DNA of 64,000 bases from Closterium sp. Naga37s-1 (Eukaryota > Streptophyta > Zygnematophyceae > Desmidiales > Closteriaceae), in NCBI GenBank assembly GCA_947471745.1, contig CANJKZ010000020.1, forward strand, positions 1 to 64,000, read 5' to 3'. Below, piece by piece: positions 9,161 to 19,395 of this stretch. The notes below the pieces were generated by a model. It was not told the origin of the DNA and did no database searches. It saw only the letters and a list, made by a program, of their open reading frames with translations. The stretch's first letter is position 1; each line of letters opens with the position of its first letter. Made by a program: the position numbers and the translations under genes.

Positions 9161-12100
9161 CTACGTAAGCAAGTGAGGACGGGCAGGCACAAGGCCAAGC
9201 TGGGTGCAGAAACGCTGGTGGTCACAAGGCGGCAACGCCTTGGTGAAGATATCTGCCGTGTTGGCCTCAGAGACCACGCGTCGTACGAGTGCCTGGCCAC
9301 GCTGCTGCAACTCACGCAGAAGGAAGTAACGAAGCTGGATGTGCTTCGACTTCCCAACCAGTCGGGGCTCCTCACACAACACGACAGCAGACCTGTTGTC
9401 GGCGAACAAGACTGGGGGAGAGCGAGGCCGCTCACCAAGGTCGGTGAGAAGGAAAGACAGCCAGCGAAGCTCCTGAGCGGCCATGGCCGCAGCGTACACC
9501 TCTGCCTCACAGCTAGAACCGGAGACGGACGACGCCCGAGTCGACCGCCACGAAACAGCACCTATCCCGAGGCTAAAGGAGTACCCCTGTGTAGACCGAC
9601 GCGTCTCCGCGTCGTCGGCCCACGACGAGTCCGAGTAACCTGTGAGTGTAACTGGCTGCTTCCCTCCAAGGACAAGTCCCATGCCTGATGTACTCGCCAC
9701 ATACTTCGCCACCCTCTTAGCAGCGTACCAGTGGGACGGTCGGTGTCTCCCAGGCGCAACAAAGCGCGCAAGGACGCTAAGAGGGTAAGCTAGGTCTGGG
9801 CGAGTACATGTCATCAGGTACATGAGACAACCCACCAGCTCAGGATATGGACCACTGGGCTCAAATGACTCGTCCGAAGGTGGAGCCGTGAGCCCATGAT
9901 CCACACCAAGAGGGGTGAGCTGTACCTTGGAGAACGGGAAGCGAAACCGCGTGAGGATCTGCTCGACCATATGCGACTGCGTCAGCGTAATGGTGCGAGC
10001 TGCCCTGTCCCTAGTGATCTGCAGGCCAAGGTAGTGCTGCAGCTCACCAAGGTCAGTGCAAGTGTGTCTCCTCTGCAGTTCCTCCTTCACGGAGGCCAGT
10101 GCGTGTCGGTCGGGAGTGGCGAAGACCAGGTCGTCAACGTAAACAAGAACAAAGAACGGGGTCGAGCCACGGCGGACGAACAGTGACGGGTCGGCAGACG
10201 ACGGAAAGAAGTCAAGCGCTGCAAGGGTCGAGCGAAGTGTGTCGTGCCACTCACGTGGAGCCTGACGCAGGCCGTAGACTGGTCGACGCAGCTGCCACTG
10301 GGTCCCAGGTGGGAAAGAGCCAGTGAAGCCAGGCGGGCGACGCAGCCAGATCTGCTCGTGCAGGCTCCCCTGAAGGAACGCGGTGGAAAAGTCTAGAGAG
10401 TGCAACTCGTAGTCGCGCTGGGCTGCAATGTGCAGCAACACCCGAAGAGTACTCATCTTCGGGGTGGGAGCGAAGGTCTGGAAGAAGTCCACCCCCGCTC
10501 GCTGACTGAAACCTCTCGCCACATAGCGCGCCTTGAACACTGGTGGTGATCCAGGCGGCCGCTTCACCTTGTAGAGCCATTGGCCACTGACGACGTTCGT
10601 CCCAGGTGGTGGGACTGCGTCGACGTAAGTGCCTGTGGACCTATAAGATGCCATCTCTGCCTCCTCAGCTGCTATCCAGTACGAGGCCCAAGGTCCCGAG
10701 ACCGCCTCAGCGTGAGTGCGAGGGATCGGAATGTCAAGAGCGTCTGGATCCCCCTCAGGGGCAAGCAGCATGGCGCAGAGATGAGGAACAGCGGCCGCAA
10801 GGAAACCAAGCTCAAACTGCCTGTCCTCCAGGACCTCCAAGGGAAAGACAGGAGCACCCCCAGAGGACGGAGAACGAGCAGCGCCACTCACCAGGTGAGC
10901 GGCGTAGTCAAGGCGGTGGGAAGAGGCAAAGTCAGCGACAGTGGTAACAAGTGCTGAGACAGACGACAAGGGTGCAGTCGGGTGAGTGACCAACGCGGAC
11001 AAAACACGGGAGACAACAGGACGGGAGGCACGAAGGTAGTCGGACAACGGGTCGTGAAGCACAGTGAGGGATGACTCAGGGGGCTGTGGAAGGACGGGAG
11101 GAGGTGGAACACGAGAGCGAAGAACGAGGTGGAACGGACCGTCTGCACGGTAACGGGACCGACGACGCTCAGGGGACACAGCACGACTGAGGGGAGAACG
11201 ACGAGTCCACTGGGACGAGGAAAGGGACTCAACAGGGGGAACAGGAGGGGACGGTAGGGGACCACGAACAAAGCGTGCAGGTGATGGGTCGGGGAGGTCG
11301 CGTAGTCGCAGTCGCTGCTGCTCCGCCTCCTCTGGCGTCTGCTGCGACGGTACCGGCCCCTGCTGCTGCTCCTGTGGCTCCGCCTCTGCCCTCTCCTGCT
11401 GCGACTGCAGCTGCACCCGCTGCTGGGACCGGGACTCCTCCTCTACTCTCTCCTGCTGGGTCTGTAACTGCACCTGCTGCTGCGGGTGAGACTCCTGCTC
11501 TACTCTCTCCTGGTGGGTCTGTAACTGCACCTGCTGCTGCGGGTGGGACTCCTGCTCTACCCTCTCCTGGTGCGGCGGTGACTGCTCCTCTACTTGCTCC
11601 TGCCGGGTCTGTAACTGCACCTGCTGCTGCGGGTGGGACTCCTGCTCTACCCTCTCCTGGTGCGGCCGTGACTCCTCCTCTACCCTCTCCTGCTGCGGCT
11701 GTGACTCCTCCTCTACTCTCTCGTGCTGCTGCTGCTGGTGTGCCCTCTCAAACCGCGCACGCTCCTCCCTCTCCAACTGGAAGAGACGCTGCTCACGGGT
11801 CAGGAAACGTACAGTGCGCGTTGTAGGCGCCACAGTGCCAGTGCCTCCAGCTCCAGCACCCCCAGAACCAACACCTCCACCGTCGACACCCCCGGAGCCT
11901 CCAGTGCCTCCCGCAGTAGCACCCCCGGGCTCCGCAGAAACCGGCCGCAGAGAAGAACGAGGAGGGAACTGCGGGATGGACGGGAAGCCAGGGGGTGACG
12001 CGGGGCGAGGCCGCCGGCTCGAGGCTGCCGTGTCCTCCACGGGAGTGACCTCCACACCCACAACCCGTGCACCCCCAGAGCCGACACCACCAGCTCCTGC

Positions 12101-12202
12101 AGCCCCAGTACCCTCACCCTCCGCAACTGCACCTCCCGCACCCTCAAACACGACACGGACTGGACGCTGCGGGGGGGACGACTGCGGAGTGACGTGCGAC
12201 AC
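9161..12202 (-). CDS. element B pol, C-terminal half: spacer, reverse transcriptase, RNase H
   Basis: About 1013 codons. The first 330 residues are a low-complexity spacer: Gly/Ala-rich, then repeats of a QERVEQESHPQQQVQLQT-type unit. Reverse transcriptase of the Ty1/copia type follows (KVKRPPGSPPVFKARYVARG, FSTAFLQGSLHEQIW, VYGLRQAPREWH, catalytic VYVDDLVF), then LGLQITRDRA and RNase H (GYSDSSWADD, SCEAEVYAAAMAAQEL, ANTADIFTKALP). It is the only unbroken RT-RNase H in the short-LTR group here. The same frame probably continues from the integrase ORF upstream; the two are separated by a run of nine or more C/G bases near 12225-12234 and a 1-base shift near 12375. Confidence 0.9.
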   Translation of the reverse strand: MSHVTPQSSPPQRPVRVVFEGAGGAVAEGEGTGAAGAGGVGSGGARVVGVEVTPVEDTAASSRRPRPASPPGFPSIPQFPPRSSLRPVSAEPGGATAGGTGGSGGVDGGGVGSGGAGAGGTGTVAPTTRTVRFLTREQRLFQLEREERARFERAHQQQQHERVEEESQPQQERVEEESRPHQERVEQESHPQQQVQLQTRQEQVEEQSPPHQERVEQESHPQQQVQLQTHQERVEQESHPQQQVQLQTQQERVEEESRSQQRVQLQSQQERAEAEPQEQQQGPVPSQQTPEEAEQQRLRLRDLPDPSPARFVRGPLPSPPVPPVESLSSSQWTRRSPLSRAVSPERRRSRYRADGPFHLVLRSRVPPPPVLPQPPESSLTVLHDPLSDYLRASRPVVSRVLSALVTHPTAPLSSVSALVTTVADFASSHRLDYAAHLVSGAARSPSSGGAPVFPLEVLEDRQFELGFLAAAVPHLCAMLLAPEGDPDALDIPIPRTHAEAVSGPWASYWIAAEEAEMASYRSTGTYVDAVPPPGTNVVSGQWLYKVKRPPGSPPVFKARYVARGFSQRAGVDFFQTFAPTPKMSTLRVLLHIAAQRDYELHSLDFSTAFLQGSLHEQIWLRRPPGFTGSFPPGTQWQLRRPVYGLRQAPREWHDTLRSTLAALDFFPSSADPSLFVRRGSTPFFVLVYVDDLVFATPDRHALASVKEELQRRHTCTDLGELQHYLGLQITRDRAARTITLTQSHMVEQILTRFRFPFSKVQLTPLGVDHGLTAPPSDESFEPSGPYPELVGCLMYLMTCTRPDLAYPLSVLARFVAPGRHRPSHWYAAKRVAKYVASTSGMGLVLGGKQPVTLTGYSDSSWADDAETRRSTQGYSFSLGIGAVSWRSTRASSVSGSSCEAEVYAAAMAAQELRWLSFLLTDLGERPRSPPVLFADNRSAVVLCEEPRLVGKSKHIQLRYFLLRELQQRGQALVRRVVSEANTADIFTKALPPCDHQRFCTQLGLVPARPHLLT
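11410..11720 (-). repeat. in-frame tandem repeats in the element B pol spacer
   Basis: Units of about 57-66 bp encode Gln/Glu-rich peptides of the type ERVEQESHPQQQVQLQT, in four or five degenerate copies. The array lies between integrase and reverse transcriptase and likely varies in length between copies. Confidence 0.8.
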
Positions 12203-12234
12203 ACCTGACGGGGCAGGACGCGAAGGGGGGGGGG

Positions 12235-15144
12235 CTACCGGGGCGACTGGGGGGGGCTCAAGGGTGAGGAACAGCGGGGGAGAAAAGGCCTCAGTACCTC
12301 GGTGGGGGCGACTCCTGTAGTAACAGACAGACTCGTCGAACGTGACGTCCTGAGAAGCGAAGAACTGTAGGTGGCCGGGTCGTAGAACAACCAGCCGGAG
12401 GCGTCCAAAGGGAAACCAAGAAAGACGCAGGCACGGGTGCGCGGAGACAACTTGTTCGCACCAGGGGCGCGAACGTGAGCCAGAGAGCCCCAGACACGGA
12501 AGTCAGCTGCTACGCCCGGAGAACCTGTCCAAAGGGAGACCGGCGTCACCCGTGGCCGTGCGTCACTAGGCCACAGGTTCAGCTGGTGCGCGGCGTAGCG
12601 GACTGCCTGGGGCCACAAGAACTGGGGGGCACCGGCATGGCACATGGAGGTCCGGGCAACCTCCATGACCAGGCCGATGCGACGCTCGGCTACCCCGTTC
12701 TGCTGCGGCGAGGCTGGTAACGTGTAAGTCTGGATGATCCCCCGACCCTGATAGAACGTCTCCAGTCGAGTGGAAGAGAACTCACCACCACGATCCGAGT
12801 GTAGACGGAGCCCACACAGGCCCTGGGCGCCACCCCTCGCTAGTAGCCACGGCTCGAGGACGGTAGGCACGTCGGCCTTCCGTCGCAAAGGGAAAACCGT
12901 GGTGTAGCGGGAGTAGTCGTCCACCACAATCAGGAAGTAGCGCTCCTGACGTGGGCCAAGGACCGGAGAGGGGCCCCAGACGTCCAAGTGCAGGGTCTGG
13001 AAGGGAGACGTGGTGGGGGGGAACGAGGAGGAGTGAGGGGCAGCGCGCTGCCGACCCTCGACGCAAGGAGTGCACGGCGGCGCTGGAGAGCGGGGAAGCG
13101 GGGCAAGCGACGCTGGGAGACCTGAGACCAGACGGTGACGTGCCATCCTACTGAGACGTGGGAACGACGGGTGACCTAGACGGTGGTGCCAGAGGACCGA
13201 CGGGTGGGTGAGGGACCGACAGTCACACGACACAGCGGCTACCTGACCTGACCTGACCAGACCTGACCCAGTGTGGTGGGACCCGGTGTGTAGTGAGTAC
13301 AGACCAGAGCCCGGCTCCCTGCGAAAGGTGGCCAGAGGGGCCCCAGTGGTACCGACTGTGCAGGAGGCAACTGACTCCTCTAAGGGAAAAGTGGTGACTA
13401 CTCCGAGGTCATGGAGGTGGCTGACACCCACCAGGTTCCTAGAGAACGAGGGGGTGTAGTAACCTGTAAGGACCCCAGAGGGAGCAGCCGGACACGGGAG
13501 AGTGGTGGTGCTGCGAGCAACCACATGTCCCACAGAGGGGTCGGCCAAGGCAACAGTGACGGGGGTGCGTAGTGGTGTGAGGTCGGCGCGGTCACGAAAG
13601 AAACAGCTGGACGCCCCAGAGTCGAGTGTGAACGACAGGGACGCAGTCTCGGTGGTCGAACCTGGACAAGCTACGCTAGCAGGGAAAGCACTAGCAACCT
13701 CTACAGCACCTAAGCTAGAGAAACAGGAATAGTACGCAAAATCATCAACAATAGAGTCATCGGCATACATCACAGACATAGAACGCACAGCCTCATCTAA
13801 CTGAGGTGCAGTGATGCTATACAACTGCGGGCCAACAGAACGAGCCAGTGAGGCCCAATCGGGGACAGTGCGGGTGGGGCCAAACTGCGCACGGTAGCGG
13901 TCAGTGAGCTGTGCAAAGCACTGACCCGGGGGGTGGAAGCGGCCACAAGGGTAGCCTCCACGCGGCCCAGTCAGCACCCTATACTGGCAGGGGGGGTGCT
14001 GGGCTGGACCACGCGACGTCCAGCTGGGCGGGCCGCTGCTGCTGACAGAGCTCCCGGGTCCAGGGGACCTCCACTGCTGCTGCGGCGTCTGCTGGCGCTG
14101 GCCCTGGAACTGCTGCTGCCGCTGCTGCTGTGGCTGCGGCTGCTGCGGCTGCTGCTGGTGAGGCTGCTGCTGCTGGGGGGCCCCACTACCTCCACCTCCA
14201 CTGCCTCCTCCTCCGCCTCCTCCACCACTCCCACCCCCTCCACCTCCTCCACCACCACCCCCTACGCCACCTCCACCACCGCCCCCTCCGCCACCCCCAC
14301 CACTGCCACCACCTCCTCCCTTCTTACCCCCCTTCTTGCCCCCTTTGTTGCCAAGGGCAACGGCTGCCACCTCTGGTACAGTGGCAACAGACGCCGAATC
14401 GACAGGGGAAGCTAGGAAGGACGGAGCACATCCCTCAAAGATGGGGGGGAGGGCAGTACCGGAGGCAGCAGCAAGGGAACGGGCAAGGTCCTCAACAGCA
14501 GTGAGCCTCTTTTCAAAGAGGTCAATGGTGAGGGACATGGGGTTAACAGTGAGAAAGTGGTCACGGGCTGTAGCAAAACGGTCAGGGAGGCGGGTGGACA
14601 GCAGGTACAGTGTCATCCACATCGGGGGGGGGTTGGCGGCAAGTAGGGCATCATCAGGGGCAGCAGAACGGAGCTGGGCATCAAGCGAGCGCAAGTGCAG
14701 CACAAGGTCAGGGACGCGGTGAAACGAGGGCAGGTCAGGAAATAGGAAGGGCAGTACAAGCCGACCGAGGGAAGCAGTGGTTGGGGTGGAATAACGTTTG
14801 ACGACAGCATCAAACAGGCCCTTGGCCGTCACCTCCTGCTCGAAGTGCTGCTGCTCTGTCAGGGGCAGGAGATCGGTGATGGCGAGCACTGTGGCGTCGT
14901 CCCGCGCCGCCCACCGACTGGCCGCCAGCTGCAGCTTCTCAAAGCGAGCTTCCTCTTCGTCCGACGGGGAGGAACCTAAGGGGTCGGGTTCCTTCGGGGC
15001 TACGAGTTTGCCCGTGGCATGGTCCAGAAGGCGAACGTCGTTCTCGATCCTACTCCCTAGGAAAAGCTTGAGTTTGCGGAGCCATCCTGGGAAGTCTACC
15101 GGCCTACCCTCAGGATCAAACGTGAGAATACGAGAAGTGGCCAT
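12235..15144 (-). CDS. element B gag, protease and integrase
   Basis: About 969 codons from an ATG at 15142-15144 (MATSRILTFDPEGRPVDFPG). Residues 1-250 form a Ty1/copia capsid-type gag (FPGWLRKLKLFL, then LFDAVVKRYSTPTTASLGRL). A Gly-rich and Gln-rich linker follows, then CG.FH..GQC, a knuckle-like cluster. Protease LSFTLDSGASSCFFRD is near residue 505; pre-integrase LWHHRLGHPSFPRL ... CTPCVEG; integrase core HLDVWGP, LHSDRGGEF and NGVAERRIGL. The last about 45 residues are out of frame: the expected FFASQDVTFDES is found one base over, near 12375, so the reading should shift there. Otherwise complete, consistent with a recently active element. Confidence 0.9.
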   Translation of the reverse strand: MATSRILTFDPEGRPVDFPGWLRKLKLFLGSRIENDVRLLDHATGKLVAPKEPDPLGSSPSDEEEARFEKLQLAASRWAARDDATVLAITDLLPLTEQQHFEQEVTAKGLFDAVVKRYSTPTTASLGRLVLPFLFPDLPSFHRVPDLVLHLRSLDAQLRSAAPDDALLAANPPPMWMTLYLLSTRLPDRFATARDHFLTVNPMSLTIDLFEKRLTAVEDLARSLAAASGTALPPIFEGCAPSFLASPVDSASVATVPEVAAVALGNKGGKKGGKKGGGGGSGGGGGGGGGGGGVGGGGGGGGGGGSGGGGGGGGSGGGGSGAPQQQQPHQQQPQQPQPQQQRQQQFQGQRQQTPQQQWRSPGPGSSVSSSGPPSWTSRGPAQHPPCQYRVLTGPRGGYPCGRFHPPGQCFAQLTDRYRAQFGPTRTVPDWASLARSVGPQLYSITAPQLDEAVRSMSVMYADDSIVDDFAYYSCFSSLGAVEVASAFPASVACPGSTTETASLSFTLDSGASSCFFRDRADLTPLRTPVTVALADPSVGHVVARSTTTLPCPAAPSGVLTGYYTPSFSRNLVGVSHLHDLGVVTTFPLEESVASCTVGTTGAPLATFRREPGSGLYSLHTGSHHTGSGLVRSGQVAAVSCDCRSLTHPSVLWHHRLGHPSFPRLSRMARHRLVSGLPASLAPLPRSPAPPCTPCVEGRQRAAPHSSSFPPTTSPFQTLHLDVWGPSPVLGPRQERYFLIVVDDYSRYTTVFPLRRKADVPTVLEPWLLARGGAQGLCGLRLHSDRGGEFSSTRLETFYQGRGIIQTYTLPASPQQNGVAERRIGLVMEVARTSMCHAGAPQFLWPQAVRYAAHQLNLWPSDARPRVTPVSLWTGSPGVAADFRVWGSLAHVRAPGANKLSPRTRACVFLGFPLDASGWLFYDPATYSSSLLRTSRSTSLSVTTGVAPTEVLRPFLPRCSSPLSPPQSPR

Positions 15145-15289
15145 GGGAGGAGGCCCTGGCGCGAGGGCAATGAACGGGCACGCTCGGGTGGGGTCTAGTA
15201 CGTTTGAGAGCGGTACCAGGTGGTTCAGTGAGGTGGATAGCGGCTGGTTATTGGTGTGGTGACGGGAACGGGTGGGGCAGCAGCTCTGG

Positions 15290-15530
15290 CTGGTACAGGT
15301 GGGGCAGTGGGTGCAGTTCTGTGCGGTGCTGCGTGGTTCTGTGCAGTTCTGCCCTGTTCAGTGCGGTGCTGCACGGTTCTGTGCGGTTCTGCACGGTTCA
15401 GTGCGGTGGAGAGTACGGGGTGGGGTAGCAGCTCTGGCTGGTGCGGATGGGTCAGCAGGTAAGGTTCTGGGCGGTGTCGCACGGTTCTGTGCGTTTCTAC
15501 GCGGTGCTGTACGGTTCTGGGCGGGGGAGA
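15290..15530 (-). repeat. tandem repeats in the element B leader (GTTCTGTGCGGTGCTG-like)
   Basis: A degenerate 10-16 bp motif (GTTCTGTGCGGT / GTGCTGCACG) recurs across the leader between the 5' LTR and gag. No open frame is supported. Confidence 0.8.
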
Positions 15531-15614
15531 GTAACTGGTGGGGCGGCTGGGATGGGTGGTACAGCGGGCACCAGGTGGGTCAGCGGGGACGGGTGAGACG
15601 GTACCGCAGCTGGC

Positions 15615-15800
15615 GGGCTGTGCGTGCGTGCGGCTATTGCTGCGCGTGCGTGCAGCTATGGCCGCGCGTGCATGCTGCTAATGCCGCGCGTGCGTGCTCC
15701 TAATGCCGCGCGTGCGTACGGCTAATGCTGCACGTACGTGCGGCTAATGCTGCGCGTGCGCGCGGTCGCATGTGCGGCTACGACTGCACGTGCGCATGGG
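15615..15800 (-). repeat. second leader array of element B (CGTGCGTGCGGCTAATGC-like)
   Basis: Roughly 25-30 bp units built from GCGCGTGCGTGC and GGCTAATGC recur six or seven times. The array lies between the primer site and gag. Confidence 0.8.
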
Positions 15801-16004
15801 CCTGCTGCGCGCTAGCGGGCTGGCGAGCTACGCACGGGGCAGAAAACGGGTGAGGCGCGGGTGAAAAACGGGTGACGCTCTGGGCTAAACGGATGACGCG
15901 CTCAGGGCACTACGGGTGACGCGCGAGCTAAGGGGGGGTAGCAGGGCGCTTCGGGTATTAAGTGGCTACGTTCCTAGGTCGGGGCATGGGGCGGTGGGCC
16001 CATA

Positions 16005-16025
16005 GGGTCGACTAGCTCTATACCA
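16005..16025 (-). promoter_or_regulatory. primer-binding site of element B
   Basis: On the minus strand TGGTATAGAGCTAGTCGACC follows the 5' LTR directly. The first 11 bases resemble the initiator-Met site TGGTATCAGAGC with one base missing. Confidence 0.75.
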
Positions 16026-16154
16026 TGTCGAGACTAGAACGGGTGAAAAGATTGACTAAGGGAAACGAGATACAAGAGGATATAGCTAACCCTAGGAATA
16101 TGAAATGGTACACCTAGACTAACATAAACTAAACATATAAAATATATGTTGACA
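16026..16154 (-). repeat. 5' LTR of element B
   Basis: Identical to the 3' LTR at 8745-8873. It contains an AT-rich ATATATTTTATATG stretch that could serve as a TATA region for the minus-strand transcript. Confidence 0.95.
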
Positions 16155-17661
16155 CCCCCCGCCGCTCTTCCTCGCGCCAGGTCCTCCCCCGGTAGACTCC
16201 CTCCCCCCTCAGGGTCCTGCCCCCTCAGGTGTGTCCCAGGTAGATGCAGTCGAGCCTGTCGAGGTAGCTGTTGACTCTGGTGCTGCTAGTGGTGCTGAGC
16301 CTGCGGGTGCCGGGTCTGGGGGTGCTGAGCCTGAGCGTGCGGAGCCTGGGGGTGCTGAGTCTGGGGGTGCTGAGCCTGGGGTTGCTGAGCCTGGGGGTGC
16401 GGAGCCTGAGGGTGCGGAGCCTGAGGGTGCTGAGCCTGTGCGTGTGGAGACTGGAGGTGTTGCGCCTGGAGGTCCTTCGGGTGCTTCGTCCCGGCGGGAG
16501 CCACTCTCTCCACAGCAGCTGCGCTAGTGGTTTGCTCGCCGCTGGAGCCGTGCTGCTGGAGCTGGTGGTGCGACGGGCGCTGGAGGTCCTGCTGCTGCTG
16601 GAGCTGCTGGGGGTTCTGGAGCCACTAGTCCCGGAGGTGCTCGTACTGGAGGTACTGGAGCTGCTGGGCCTGGTGGTGCTGCTGGGGCTGGAGCTGCTGG
16701 AGGTGCTGGAGCTAGCGGTACTACTGGAGTAGGTGCTGCTGGAGGTAACGGGGCTGGAGCTGCTGGGGCTTCTGGTGGTCCTGCTGGAGTCGTTGCTCCT
16801 GTGGGTGCTGGAGTTGGCGCTACTGGAGCAGCTGGAGGTGCTGCTGGAGTTGGTGGTGCTGCTGGAGTTGGAGCTCCCGCTGGGGGTGCGGGTGATGTCC
16901 CTGCTGGTTCTGGAGGCGCTGCGCGGCCGCGGCCGTACTACTTTCCGCTCCTTCAGCAGGTTCTTGGTCTCCCGCCTTCTACTGGTCCCGCTCCTTCCTT
17001 AGAGTGTCCACTGCCTGTCCAGTCGCAGTCACAGTTACAGCCCGCCTCCCCACTACCTGCTTCTTCTCCTTACACTTTTCCGACCGGAGGTCTTGCTGAG
17101 CGTCGTGAGCCTGCGTCTCGTCCTGCGTCGCCTGTTCGTGCTGCTAGCACTAGTCGTCGTGGTTCGCATCAGCGTCCTCCTCCTGTCCCTCGCACGCACC
17201 GGATGGCTCTGCGCCCTTCTACTGCTCCGCAGCGTGTCCCTCTGCCGTCTCCTCCTGCGTCCTCTCTTCCTGCCCTTGCTGACCCGGAGTCTGACTCCCT
17301 TCGTGCTGCTAGTCCTACTATCACACGTCTCTTGGCCACTATTGTCACTGACCCTTCCTTTGAGTCCACTGCTGCGTCTGCCTTAGTTGCTGAGCTTGTC
17401 GACTTTGCTGCTCACTGTCGTCTAGACTACGCCGCGAGTCTTGTTGCTGAGTCTGAGTCTGTCTGTCCTCCGTCCGTCGGGGGTGAGTGTGCTCTTGGCA
17501 CGGACGTCCTTGAGGACAGGCAGGAGGACTTTGAGTGCTTTGCAGCTGCTGTACCTCATCTCGTGTCTATGCTGATTGCACTTGAGGGAGACCCGGATGC
17601 ACCAGACATCCCGACCCCGCGCTCTTACGCAGAGGCGATAGAGGGTCCCTACTCCTCTTAG
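16155..17661 (+). pseudogene. element A pol spacer between integrase and reverse transcriptase
   Basis: Resumes the element A frame after the B insertion with a proline tract, then a run of GGAEP repeats (about 16310-16440), one LSPQQLR copy whose Glu codon is TAG (16525-16527), a Gly/Ala-rich tract, and a conserved block (SPYTFPTGGLAERREPASRP, VAELVDFAAHCRLDYAASL, VLEDRQEDFECFAAAVPHL) shared with element C. TAG at 17659-17661 stands where C has CAG. The conserved block shows the spacer is partly under constraint. Confidence 0.8.
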
Positions 17662-17689
17662 TGGCAGTCAGCCATGGACGCAGAGATGG

Positions 17690-19162
17690 CATCCTGGAAG
17701 TCCCCCTCCTGGGGCGAACATCGTCAGTGGCATGTGGATTTTCAGGGTGAAGCGGCCGCCGGGTTCTCCGCCTGTCTTCAAGGCGCGTTACGTTGCTCGA
17801 GGCTTCAGTCAGCGACAGGGAGTTGACTTCTTCCAGACCTTCTCCCCGACCCCGAAGATGACCACTCTTCGGGTTCTGCTGCACGTCGCTGCTCAGCGTG
17901 ACTACGAGCTTCACTCTCTTGACTTCAGCACTGCTTTCCTACAGGGCAGCCTGCACGAGGAGATCTGGCTGCGTCGCCCACCTGGCTTCACTGGGTCGTT
18001 TCCTCCTGGTACCCAGTGGAGCCTCCGGCGGCAAGTCTACGGTCTCCGCCAGGCGCCCCGTGAGTGGCACGACACACTGAGGACTACGCTTGCGGCTCTT
18101 GGGTGTGCTCCTTCTACTGCTGACCCGTCGCTGTTTCTGCGCACCGACACTTCGCTGCCGCCGTTCTACATCCTCGCGTACGTGGATGACTTGGTCTTTG
18201 CTACTGCTGACACTGAGGGACTCGCCCATGTGAAGTTGGAGTTGCAGAAGAGACACACGTGCACAGACCTGGGTGAACTGCGCAGCTATCTTGGCTTGCA
18301 GATCACCCGGGACAGAGCACGGCGCACCATTACCTTGACTCAGGCACACATGGTGCAGCAGGTCCTTCAGCGCTTCAACTTCACGTACTCCTCGCCTCAG
18401 GCCACTCCTCTGTCTACTCGCCACTCACTCTCATCTCTGCCTTGGGATGAGTCCGTAGAGCCGAGTGGCCCGTACCCAGAGCTTGTTGGCTGCCTCATGT
18501 ACCTAATGACCTGCACTCTTCCTGACCTGGCATTCCCTCTTAGCATCTTGGCACGCTATGTTGCTCCTGGGAGACACCGACCAGAGCACATGGCTGCAGC
18601 TAAGAGGGTGTTGCGCTACCTGTGCAGTACGTCGGGCACGGGGCTCATGCTTGGAGGACGGGCTCGATTTGTCCTCACTGGTCACGCAGACGCTTCTTGG
18701 GTTGACGACTTGGCTACGCAGCGGTCGTCATAGGGTTACACCTTCAGCCTTGGTTCCGGCTCTGTTTCGTGGCGGTCTACCCGCTCGTCTTCTGTTCTCG
18801 GCTCCAGTTGTGAGGCTGAGATCTATGCTGGGGCCATGGCTGCACAGGAGTTACGCTGGCTCACCTACCTGCTGACCGACTTGGGAGAGGCGCCTCGTTC
18901 TCCTCCAGATCTGTACGTCGACAACAAGGCCATGCTGGCCTTGTGTCAGGAGCTCAGACTGGAGCACAGAACGAAGCACATTGCTCTGCGCTACTTCCTT
19001 GCTCGAGAGTTGCAGCAGCGTGGTCAGCTTCGTCTTGCTTACGTGGCCTCTCGGGCCAACACTGCTGATATCTTTACCAAGGCACTTCAGCCTTGTGATC
19101 ATCAGCGTTTCTGTACTATGCTTGGTCTTGTGCCTACCGGGCCTCACTTGCTTACCTCTTGA
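17690..19162 (+). pseudogene. element A reverse transcriptase and RNase H
   Basis: RT motifs in order: RVKRPPGSPPVFKARYVARG, DFSTAFLQGSLHEEIW, VYGLRQAPREWHD, AYVDDLVFA (catalytic), LGLQITRDRA; RNase H: GHADASWVDD, SCEAEIYAGAMAAQELRW, DNKAMLAL, ANTADIFTKAL. Compared with element C, 26 nt are missing near 17704 between two CC pairs, shifting the frame just before the RT. TAG at 18731-18733 replaces the CAG of elements B and C. Not translatable as a single protein. Confidence 0.88.
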
Positions 19163-19395
19163 CTTTGTTTGTACTGTGATCTATATATACCTGCACTTGC
19201 ATGCTTACCCTTGCTAGGTTGAGATCACTATCTTGCTTGTTTACCTTGCTTTATAATTTTGTATGTGACCTGGCCTTGTGGCGTTGAACTGGTGCTCAGA
19301 ATGTGTGGTGACATTGTGATCCACCCTGAGCTTGCTTTGCTTTGCTTGACTGGTCTTGTGACCTCTTGTTCTCCCCCACTTTGCCTTTGGGGGTG
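19163..19395 (+). other. 3' untranslated region and polypurine tract of element A
   Basis: Contains GTGATCTATATATACCTGCA, then the block TGTGATCCACCCTGAGCTTG ... GGTCTTGTGACC and ends TTTGGGGGTG before the 3' LTR. The same series occurs in C and, more diverged, in B. Confidence 0.75.

Larger units (their letters stand above)
8745..16154 (-). mobile_element. Ty1/copia element B, complete, inserted in element A
   Basis: Two identical 129-bp LTRs (8745-8873 and 16026-16154) bound a 7.41-kb element transcribed right to left. The flanks CCTCC and CCCCC are an imperfect duplication in a C-rich tract of A. A TGGTATAGAGC primer site follows the 5' LTR; ATGGGGGTG precedes the 3' LTR. It carries a full capsid-type gag, protease, integrase, spacer, reverse transcriptase and RNase H in two long open frames. 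Identical LTRs mean very recent insertion. It is the youngest layer of the nest. Confidence 0.95.

Noticed and set aside
11275..12320. Plus-strand Pro/Ala-rich frames over element B spacer
   Set aside because: Antisense of the Gln/Glu/Gly repeat spacer of pol; no independent support.
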